Part shown: positions 1-7,112 of the stretch, one piece after another
How the letters are laid out: every line of letters starts with the position of its first letter
How positions within the stretch are numbered: position 1 is the first letter of the stretch
Position numbers and translations under genes: made by a program
Notes under the pieces: generated by a model
The model's database searches: none
Seen by the model: only the letters and a program-made list of their open reading frames with translations
What the model was told of the DNA's origin: nothing
DNA from: an uncultured Bacteroidia bacterium
GTDB lineage: Bacteria; Bacteroidota; Bacteroidia; Bacteroidales; Prolixibacteraceae
Length of the DNA: 64,000 bases
Direction: 5' to 3'
Assembly: GCA_903918045.1 (NCBI GenBank)
Contig: CAIXCY010000154.1
Coordinates: 1 to 64,000 of the forward strand

Positions 1-1169
1 CGCGAGTAGACACAGTCGATGAAGTTTCGGAAATGGTCGTCACTCTTGTAAAGGTGAATTTCGGAAGGGGCGATCACGGTCTCTTTCAGACTTTCGGGAA
101 ATACCTGGTGGTTACCGCGGTTTGCCCTGGCCCATCCTTCAGTTCCCCGGAAGGTAACTCCGCCGACAACTTTATTTGAGATAATGAGTTTGACTCCGTT
201 TGCATAGATACATTCGAAGTAATATTCGGTGGCGGTATTCCAGATCGGATGCACTGCCCATTCGGCTTTTGCATTTTGAATCTTTACCGGTCCGGTTAGT
301 TCGGTATCCATTCCCCACTGGGCGATATCAGGGTGATGGCCACCCCAGTCGGTTACCTGTCCTCCTGAATAGTCGAGAACCCAGCGGAAATTGACATGTG
401 TCCGGGCCGGACAATAGGGGGCTTCGGGGGCAGGACCCAGCCAGGTGTTGTAATCGAAACCTTCGGGGACAGGAATCGTGTTTGTAAGATTACCTGTCCT
501 GCCATAATCGGGTGTTCCGGATGGAAGGCCGCATTCGACGGTTAATAGCTTTCCGATACGGCCATTACGCACAAGTTCGCAAACTCTTCTGAAATTTTCA
601 TCAGATCGCTGCTGACTTCCGGTCTGAAAAACTGTGCCATATTTCCTGACTGCATTGGCCATTGCCCTCCCTTCTGGAATTGTAAGGGCCAGTGGTTTTT
701 GGCAGTAAATATCTTTTCCGGCTTTGGCTGCCATTAACACAGGGATTGAATGCCAGTGATCCGGGACAACTACCTCCACAGCATCAACATCCTTTCGGGC
801 GATCACCTCCCTGAAATCTTCGAAGCCTTTGCATCCTTTGTAATTTTTGCCATGAAGCTGGGAATAGTATCCATTAACCAGATTAAGGCCAATGTCTCTT
901 CCGCCCACTCTTCCGTCCCAATAGCCGGTACTCTGCTTATTGACATCACAAATGCCTGTGATCTGAACGCGCTTATCGGTGAGGAAATCGTTTAGGTCAT
1001 TCATCGCCTGGTTTCCGGAGCCGATGAACATGAGGTTTACCCGGTCGGAGGGTGCAACATGACCGTTTTTTCCACGGGCGCAGGCTGAAATAATTGTTGG
1101 TACAGCAATAGCCCCGATTCCAATTGTGGAGGTGAGTTTAATAAAATTCCGTCTGTTGAGGCTGGTCAT
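1..1169 (-). CDS. Gfo/Idh/MocA family oxidoreductase, Tat lipoprotein (3' end cut by window edge)
   Basis: Reading the minus strand from the ATG at 1169 gives an open frame to the window edge (about 389 codons), so the C-terminus is missing. It begins MTSLNRRNFIKLTS, a twin-arginine leader, followed by a hydrophobic stretch and a lipobox-like IISAC with Cys30, so export and lipidation are likely. A dinucleotide-fold GSGNQ motif follows at about residue 50. The usual catalytic EKP is QKP here. The motif DYSGGQVTDWGGHH, typical of Bacteroidota members, lies in the C-terminal domain. The family performs NAD(P)-dependent redox chemistry on sugars; the substrate cannot be told from sequence. It is the last visible gene of the 1-6876 minus-strand cluster, separated from the ThuA gene by a 192-bp gap that holds an inverted repeat. 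Confidence 0.88.
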   Translation of the reverse strand, partial: MTSLNRRNFIKLTSTIGIGAIAVPTIISACARGKNGHVAPSDRVNLMFIGSGNQAMNDLNDFLTDKRVQITGICDVNKQSTGYWDGRVGGRDIGLNLVNGYYSQLHGKNYKGCKGFEDFREVIARKDVDAVEVVVPDHWHSIPVLMAAKAGKDIYCQKPLALTIPEGRAMANAVRKYGTVFQTGSQQRSDENFRRVCELVRNGRIGKLLTVECGLPSGTPDYGRTGNLTNTIPVPEGFDYNTWLGPAPEAPYCPARTHVNFRWVLDYSGGQVTDWGGHHPDIAQWGMDTELTGPVKIQNAKAEWAVHPIWNTATEYYFECIYANGVKLIISNKVVGGVTFRGTEGWARANRGNHQVFPESLKETVIAPSEIHLYKSDDHFRNFIDCVYS

Positions 1170-1222
1170 TTTTTTGGGTTTAGGAGGTATGAACGATCTG
1201 TTTTGGCGAAATCGATAGGCTG

Positions 1223-1348
1223 CTGGCTTTTGGCAACTGGCGGGCAGCAGTAAGTTCTTTATGGAGAGTCATTTATTTTTATTCATTTTCTGAAAAAGGT
1301 GACTCTCTTTTTGAAGCGTACTGCCAGCGGCCAGTTGCTAATAGCCAG
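1223..1348. repeat. Imperfect inverted repeat (REP/MITE-like), copy 1
   Basis: The left arm (1223-1271) and the reverse complement of the right arm (1300-1348) align over 49 bases with roughly 70% identity and share the core GCAACTGGC. The arms could form a long imperfect stem with an AT-rich loop. It fills the gap between two minus-strand genes. A related GGCTGGC/GCAACT core occurs at 16950-17066, so this appears to be a dispersed family. Confidence 0.6.
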
Positions 1349-1361
1349 GTAATTTTAAGTT

Positions 1362-2579
1362 TTATTTTGATGGTTGCAGACGGGCGAGTGCGTATTCGGC
1401 CACATCTTTTAGTTTTTCGTTTTTAGCGAGTTCTTTAATAACCGGGATACTCAAGTCAGAGCCCATCCAGCTGATTTCGCGCAGGAGTAATTTTTTCCCG
1501 TCTTCCGAAGCCTCAGAGCTTTCCAGTACTTTGATTATCTGTTTTTCAAACGCCTGATAGTCGGCGGGAGTTTTTGCCTCGTATCGGATATGACTTTGCA
1601 AGTCGGAATAATACTTGGTGCTTTTGGTTATATCGTATTGTGCAATTTTTGCAAGATCACCTTCAACAGTAAGAACTTTAAAATCGGGTCTTAATGATGA
1701 ACCAGTCTGAGTTGGAAAATCATAAGGCACTTTCTGGGTTACTTTTCCGGTAGCTGCCCATTCGGCTCCACGTTGGAATGTTGTAATAAATCCGACGCAT
1801 TCCAATGCAGGGCCGCCATCTTCATCGGCATGGCCCAGGGCGGTATGGAAAATTCTTCCTTTGCCGTAGCTCAGCGCCATCAGTAAAGGTTCGTCACGAC
1901 CTGTTCCACCCTTTGCGGTATCTGAATAGGCCGTTGCAAGGATCTCCATATTTTTTCCCGGTCCGCGTAGCTGGGCATAAAGTTCGTCAGCCCCATGGAT
2001 CCAATGTTTTGGTAAACCTTTGGTAATGGGATGTTCTGTGTTACGGGCAATCAACTCAAATTCATGTCTTTTACCATGGTTTCCGCCTCTTCCTGCAGAG
2101 GAGTCGATAATTAATGAATCATGTCTGTAGTACATGTACGGGCCGTCCTTTTCATTCCGGTCACCCCATCCGCCTAAACCGATCATCAGATTATACTCCT
2201 TCCATTCAGGAAAAGTATTATCCCCGGCATGATAGACAACCAGTCCACCTCCGTTATTGACATAATCAACAAAGGCACTCTTCGTTTTTTCTGACCATGA
2301 ATCTCCATTATAGTCAATTACCACTACGCTGTATTTCGAAAAATCGGGATTAAAGGTATTCATGTCGCCACCTTTATCAGGAGACTGCGCGATTTCAGCG
2401 GAGAAAAGGCCGGTTTGCTCGAGCAAATCCTTAAGAATTGGTGAACTTGATTTCCAGTGATGATTATTTTGCCCGGTGACAATTAGCGCTTTGTAAGCAG
2501 TCCCATTCTGTTTTTGGCATGCGTTGAAAACAGTTAATAATCCTGCAAAAATCAGTACAATCAGATATTGTTTCTTCAT
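1362..2579 (-). CDS. ThuA-like domain lipoprotein
   Basis: A 405-residue protein with a lipoprotein signal (hydrophobic stretch then FNAC, Cys21). Residues about 28-270 match the ThuA fold, a class I glutamine-amidotransferase-like domain seen in sugar catabolism clusters; recognisable pieces are ALIVTGQNNHHWK, GGGLVVYHAGDNTF and GKGRIFHTALGHADE. The C-terminal 100 or so residues are helical and HEAT-like. ThuA proteins are repeatedly found with Gfo/Idh/MocA oxidoreductases, as here (upstream gene ends 12 bp away), and are implicated in keto-sugar or trehalose/sucrose utilisation, but the reaction is not established. It is probably in the envelope, facing the periplasm. Confidence 0.85.
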   Translation of the reverse strand: MKKQYLIVLIFAGLLTVFNACQKQNGTAYKALIVTGQNNHHWKSSSPILKDLLEQTGLFSAEIAQSPDKGGDMNTFNPDFSKYSVVVIDYNGDSWSEKTKSAFVDYVNNGGGLVVYHAGDNTFPEWKEYNLMIGLGGWGDRNEKDGPYMYYRHDSLIIDSSAGRGGNHGKRHEFELIARNTEHPITKGLPKHWIHGADELYAQLRGPGKNMEILATAYSDTAKGGTGRDEPLLMALSYGKGRIFHTALGHADEDGGPALECVGFITTFQRGAEWAATGKVTQKVPYDFPTQTGSSLRPDFKVLTVEGDLAKIAQYDITKSTKYYSDLQSHIRYEAKTPADYQAFEKQIIKVLESSEASEDGKKLLLREISWMGSDLSIPVIKELAKNEKLKDVAEYALARLQPSK

Positions 2580-2591
2580 TTGAGTTTTAGA

Positions 2592-3902
2592 TTAAATTGT
2601 GGGTAAGCTCCATGGTTGACGGTAAGGTCTGCTCAGCAGGCGACTTGCGGCCGGATTTCCGATAATCTCCTCTTTCACAGGATCCCATTGGATTTTTTGT
2701 CCGGTTGTCATGGCTATTTCACCTAAGAGTGCTACAGAAATAGCGCGATAAGCGACTTCGATCGGTGCGATAGGTTCCTTACGGGATTTGACGCAGTCGA
2801 TAAAGTTTTGCCAGTGGTTGTCACTTTTATAGATCTGAATTTCATTAGGTCCAATCACCTCCTGGAGGATTTTGGGATCAGAAGCCTCTATTCTTCCGCG
2901 GTCAACATTAATCCATCCTTTTTCACCATACCATGTTGCACCGCCGCCATGAACCAGTCGGGCGCTGTTTGCTACCCTCATCTCAATACCATTGGCGTAT
3001 TTACACAGGAAGTCGTATTCAACCGGAACGTTGAAAATTCCATCTCTGGGATAAACACCTTCGCCCGAAATTTCAACCGGTCCGGTATGTTCAAGTTCTG
3101 CACCCCAGTTTGCGATATCGATGTGATGACCTGCCCAGTCGGTAAGTTGTCCACCTGAGTAATCGAGAATCCAGCGCCAGTCCCAGTGACTTACACCCCG
3201 GTAGGGAACTTTAAGTGCAGGTCCGAGCCACATTTCCCAGTTGAGTTCTGCGGGCACCTCTTTGACCGGAGGGGTTCCGATCCCTTTGTTACCATTGGGT
3301 AATCCAACTTCAATATGTGTTATTTTTCCGATTCGTCCATTTCTGACCAGTTCAACTGCGTGATGGAAGTTCGTCTGAGACCGTTGCCAGCTCCCAGTTT
3401 GCCAGATAATATTATTTTTCTTAACGGCACTTACAATCGTTTGACCATCTTTTATGGTGCGGCAGATCGGTTTTTCACCATAAACATCTAATTTTTTGTT
3501 GGCTGCTGCAGTATAAATTAGCCCATGCCAATGATCCGGCAAAGCGATAGAAACTGCATCCAATTTCTCTTTTTCAAGAAATTCGCGATAATCACCATAA
3601 ATACGGCAGTCCTTATTGTTGTTTGCCTTGTCAGCCAAACCTTTTGCATTTGCGGCATGGTTTGCATCCACATCACAAATTGCAACATATTGAACCTTAT
3701 TCCTGAGTTCAAGAAAATCCCTCATGTTGCTGGTTCCCTGTGAGCCGAGTCCGATGCCCCCCATTACAATTCTGTCACTTGGCGGAAGTTTGCCCCCCAT
3801 ACCTAAAGCAGTTGAAGGAATAATCTGTGGGATGATCAAAGCGCCGGTTGCTACGGTTGCTGATCGTTTCAGAAAATCCCTTCTTGTAGATTTGTCTAAC
3901 AT
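2592..3902 (-). CDS. Gfo/Idh/MocA family oxidoreductase with Tat signal
   Basis: A 436-residue protein. The N-terminus has a twin-arginine motif (TRRDFLKRS) and a hydrophobic segment ending near STALG, so it is probably exported folded. The dinucleotide-binding GGIGLGSQG lies at 48-56 and the catalytic EKP at 143-145. The C-terminal domain has DYSGGQLTDWAGHHIDIANW. The predicted role is NAD(P)-dependent oxidation or reduction of a sugar or glycoside in the periplasm, where the cofactor would have to be tightly bound, as in Zymomonas glucose-fructose oxidoreductase. It lies between a second Gfo/Idh/MocA gene (35 bp upstream) and the ThuA gene (12 bp downstream), an operon-like spacing. Confidence 0.9.
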   Translation of the reverse strand: MLDKSTRRDFLKRSATVATGALIIPQIIPSTALGMGGKLPPSDRIVMGGIGLGSQGTSNMRDFLELRNKVQYVAICDVDANHAANAKGLADKANNNKDCRIYGDYREFLEKEKLDAVSIALPDHWHGLIYTAAANKKLDVYGEKPICRTIKDGQTIVSAVKKNNIIWQTGSWQRSQTNFHHAVELVRNGRIGKITHIEVGLPNGNKGIGTPPVKEVPAELNWEMWLGPALKVPYRGVSHWDWRWILDYSGGQLTDWAGHHIDIANWGAELEHTGPVEISGEGVYPRDGIFNVPVEYDFLCKYANGIEMRVANSARLVHGGGATWYGEKGWINVDRGRIEASDPKILQEVIGPNEIQIYKSDNHWQNFIDCVKSRKEPIAPIEVAYRAISVALLGEIAMTTGQKIQWDPVKEEIIGNPAASRLLSRPYRQPWSLPTI

Positions 3903-3937
3903 TGTTGTTAATTTTAGTGGTTGTTAAGGATTGATTT

Positions 3938-5287
3938 TTAAATATGTGGGTCTGTTCCTGCGATTGGTGTTTCGAAGACCATATCTACAGGTCCAAATTC
4001 TATTTTTTTCGGTCCCAGATCCATATCTGATTTCATGATTGCATCCCAGGTGATCAGCTGTCCGGTATAGGCAGCGGTGCGTCCCATGATCGCGGTAAGG
4101 GTCGAAATAGCTGTCCGTTCGGCTTCATTTACGTAATTTCCCGTACGAATGGCATGAACCAGGTGCATGTGTTCCTGAACGTACGGGGATATTTTTAAGG
4201 TGTTCATTGTATTGCCGTTTTCGTCCTTCGGATATTCAAATTTCCATTTTATGCTGCCATCAAGGTTCCAGATTGTATTTATGCAATTGGTATACCCTTC
4301 CGTTCCATTGATCAACTCACCGGTTCCGTTGGCACAACTATCCAACTCACGACACATACTATGAGAGCTTACGCCGTTGCCATAGTCAAAGTCGATGCTG
4401 AAAAAGTCGTACTGATCGCCGGTTACCCTTCGTGCACGACCTCCGTAACCAATGGCCTTTTCGGGATGTTTTCCCATAAACCAGTTGATGACATCTATAT
4501 TATGTACGTGTGTATCAAGGATATGGTCGCCACAAAGCCAGCAAAAGTTATTCCAGTTCCGGATCATATACTCCATATCATTCCATCCGGTTTCACGGGT
4601 TCTGAACCATACGTGCTCCTGGTTCCAGAATGCTTTGGCTGAAGTTAATTTTCCTATCGCTCCGTTTGCAACCTGTTTGTAGGTTTCGATATAATCTTCC
4701 TGGTGACGTCGTTGTGTACCGGTAACCACGCAAAGACCGAGTGCTTCGGCTTTTTTTGCGGTAGCGATCATCAGACGTGCGCCGACGGGATCGACGCAAA
4801 CAGGTTTTTCTATAAAACAATGTTTTTTATTGGTAATAGCTTCGAGGAAATGTTCAGGGCGAAATTGAGGAGGGGTAGCCAGAATAACAACATCAATATC
4901 GGGCATTGCCATTAATTTCTTGTAGGCATCGAATCCTACAAAGCAATTTTCTGCCGGGATAGGAAGATCGAATGAGGCAAATCTTTTACGGCAATTGTCA
5001 ATTTTATCCTGAAAAACATCGGCAAGTGCAACAATTTCAAGGTCGGGACCCGCACTGATGAAATTTATGGCAGCTCCTGTTCCACGGTTTCCTGTACCGA
5101 CAAGGCCTGCGCGGAGCTTTCTCCCTTTTGGTGCACCTTTGAGAATCGGAGGTAATCCTAATGCAGAATTATCCAGTTTTTTTGAACATGAAGAGAGTAC
5201 AGCGCCGGCACCGGCAACACCTATTCCTGCTAAGACAGTTGCTCCGAGGAATTTCCTTCTGTTGATATTTTTTGAATCGTTTTCCAT
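3938..5287 (-). CDS. Gfo/Idh/MocA family oxidoreductase, Tat lipoprotein
   Basis: A 449-residue protein. It opens with a twin-arginine leader (NINRRKFLG) and a lipobox LSSC at Cys34, indicating a Tat-exported, lipid-anchored protein. The nucleotide-binding GLVGTGNRGTG is at about 61-71 and the catalytic EKP at 160-162. It differs clearly from its neighbour at 2592-3902, so it is not a recent duplicate. It is the second gene of the cluster, 29 bp downstream of the cytochrome-FGE fusion. Likely substrates are glycosides or oxidised sugars; the exact activity is unknown. Confidence 0.9.
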   Translation of the reverse strand: MENDSKNINRRKFLGATVLAGIGVAGAGAVLSSCSKKLDNSALGLPPILKGAPKGRKLRAGLVGTGNRGTGAAINFISAGPDLEIVALADVFQDKIDNCRKRFASFDLPIPAENCFVGFDAYKKLMAMPDIDVVILATPPQFRPEHFLEAITNKKHCFIEKPVCVDPVGARLMIATAKKAEALGLCVVTGTQRRHQEDYIETYKQVANGAIGKLTSAKAFWNQEHVWFRTRETGWNDMEYMIRNWNNFCWLCGDHILDTHVHNIDVINWFMGKHPEKAIGYGGRARRVTGDQYDFFSIDFDYGNGVSSHSMCRELDSCANGTGELINGTEGYTNCINTIWNLDGSIKWKFEYPKDENGNTMNTLKISPYVQEHMHLVHAIRTGNYVNEAERTAISTLTAIMGRTAAYTGQLITWDAIMKSDMDLGPKKIEFGPVDMVFETPIAGTDPHI

Positions 5288-5316
5288 ACTATTTTATTCT
5301 TTCATTTTTCATTCTT

Positions 5317-6876
5317 TCATTTAATACTATCCGCCTCACATACAACCCTGAAACCGTTGTCTATACAATCGGAGTACCACCAGACGCTCTTCGGCATCTG
5401 CGGATCGGTGGAGAGCCATGCCTGGGTTTTTGTGAAATCCCGCGCTGCACTTCTCACATCTTTGGCGTCGCTCTTGAATGAGCCGCCTCTGATCACATGC
5501 TCCAGACCCGACTCGGGACCCTTGGGATCAACTATCAGTCCGGTACCACTTTTGTAGGCATCGGGGGAATAGAAATCGGAACAAAATTCAGCGATGTTAC
5601 CCACCATATTTTTCAGGCCAAATGGGTTCTCTTTTACTTGTCCAGGGTCTTTAGTCTTTGAGGAACTGTTGACCATATAGACAACATGTGAATTTATATT
5701 CGTTGTGTCAGGCCCGAAGATTTTCCGGAGTAAACCTTTTGAGGTGAATTTTTTCGGATCCCCCTCAAAGAAATAGGGCGTTGAAGTGTTTCCGCGACAA
5801 GCGTATTCCCATTCGGCTTCGGTAGGAAGGCGGTATTTTTTGCCGGTGACTTTCGAGAGCCAAATGCAATAGGTATTTGCGGCTTTCCATGACATTGTGA
5901 TTGCAGGTCTTGTTCCTTTTCCCCAACCCTGATCGGGAGCTCCCCACGGTGGGGTAGGACCGGTAACTGCATCCACATTTTTATTTTGAAGAACCTGTCC
6001 TTCTGTTCTTCCCTGTGATGCAGTCGCCATAAAGAAGGCAAGGTATTCATTCCATGAGACTTCAACTTTACCCATCCAGAATTTCGAAATCTTAACTTTT
6101 CGCACCGGCCCTTCGTCAGGTTTTCGCAATGGCTCATTTTCGGGGCTTCCCATATTGAAGGTACCTTCGGGAATTGCCACCATATCAAAAGCAACCGTTG
6201 AGCCGGGGATTTTTTCTGTGAAATTTTCAAATTTTTCAACCCTGGTGGCATTGGTGAATTTTACCTCACTTGCTGCAGCATCAACCCCAAAATTTGCATC
6301 GTGCTCGTGTTTTGCATTTTTATCGAAGTGTCCGACATTCAGATGACAGTTTATGCAATTGGGTTTGGGCCCCTCCTTTGTCGGGTCTGGTGTGGCCTCC
6401 TTCGCGCTGATATAAGCCATGTGTGCATTACTCCCATTCACAGATAAGGTTGCGGGAAAGAGATTCGAATGGCATTTAATGCACGACGTTTCGTAGGTAA
6501 AACTTTTTGCATTTTCAAGCAGCCGTTTCGATTCCCAGTTTATCTTTGAACTGTCTTTAAACAGATATCCATAAACATCGGCAGCTCCATGTTTTGCTTT
6601 TGCGAGCAGGTAACCTTCACCTTGAGGTGGCAGGTGACATTCCACACAATGGACAGATACTCCGGTTCTGTTATTGTGATGCGGGGAGAGTTTCCAACTC
6701 TGTTCAGCCCAGGGGTGTACATGGCACGACATGCAATAAGTGTCTGTTGAGGTGTAGGTCAATACCTTGTTAAAGGTGCCAAGAACGACAAGGCATAGAA
6801 GGGCTCCGAAGGTCATCATCCAAATCCGGGACTTTGATCCGTTGATCGCCCGAAGAACAAAATTCTTAATCTTCAT
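5317..6876 (-). CDS. Tetraheme NapC/NrfH-type cytochrome fused to an FGE-like domain
   Basis: A 519-residue two-part protein. One N-terminal membrane helix (about 18-40) is followed by four CxxCH heme-binding motifs at residues 48-52, 77-81, 132-136 and 174-178, the arrangement of a NapC/NirT/NrfH-like quinol-linked cytochrome c. Residues about 210-515 form a formylglycine-generating-enzyme-like (SUMF1) domain: MVAIPEGTFNMGSPE, RLPTEAEWEYACRG, NMVGNIAEFCSDFY and VIRGGSF. The paired cysteines that follow RGGSW in active formylglycine-generating enzymes are absent (RGGSFKSDAKDVRSAARD), so sulfatase maturation is unlikely; a binding or scaffold role is more plausible. It is the first gene of the exported sugar-oxidoreductase cluster, which suggests electron transfer between the quinone pool and periplasmic redox enzymes. 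That link is inference. Confidence 0.85.
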   Translation of the reverse strand: MKIKNFVLRAINGSKSRIWMMTFGALLCLVVLGTFNKVLTYTSTDTYCMSCHVHPWAEQSWKLSPHHNNRTGVSVHCVECHLPPQGEGYLLAKAKHGAADVYGYLFKDSSKINWESKRLLENAKSFTYETSCIKCHSNLFPATLSVNGSNAHMAYISAKEATPDPTKEGPKPNCINCHLNVGHFDKNAKHEHDANFGVDAAASEVKFTNATRVEKFENFTEKIPGSTVAFDMVAIPEGTFNMGSPENEPLRKPDEGPVRKVKISKFWMGKVEVSWNEYLAFFMATASQGRTEGQVLQNKNVDAVTGPTPPWGAPDQGWGKGTRPAITMSWKAANTYCIWLSKVTGKKYRLPTEAEWEYACRGNTSTPYFFEGDPKKFTSKGLLRKIFGPDTTNINSHVVYMVNSSSKTKDPGQVKENPFGLKNMVGNIAEFCSDFYSPDAYKSGTGLIVDPKGPESGLEHVIRGGSFKSDAKDVRSAARDFTKTQAWLSTDPQMPKSVWWYSDCIDNGFRVVCEADSIK

Positions 6877-6947
6877 TGTTTATTAGGGTTCAATCCAAAA
6901 ACGCAAGTTAATATTCCTGTTCTGTTGCGTTATGTATATTGTGTTTT

Positions 6948-7051
6948 AACGACTATGTTTTTCTTCAAATCCGGACTCAATTTATTCCCAAATTAACCGA
7001 TATAGCTATTGTTAAAAATCCGTTCTGATCCGTTCTGTAAACATAGTCGTT
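6948..7051. repeat. Long-range 13-bp inverted repeat in the intergenic gap
   Basis: AACGACTATGTTT (6948-6960) is perfectly complemented by AAACATAGTCGTT (7039-7051); the second arm is followed by a T-run on the plus strand. The arms are about 78 bp apart and enclose a short direct repeat of CCGTTCTG near 7020-7037. The element lies between the 3' end of polA and the start of the cytochrome-FGE gene. It could be a small repeat element, an operator pair or a structured leader. No ORF or known RNA was recognised. Confidence 0.4.
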
Positions 7052-7112
7052 TTTTTATTTCACCCAACAAAGAATTTTCATGTTATATAACAGTTCTAAA
7101 AGAGGAATAAAA

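Noticed and set aside
5317-6876. Functional sulfatase-maturating enzyme
   Set aside because: The FGE active-site cysteines are absent and no sulfatase gene is nearby.
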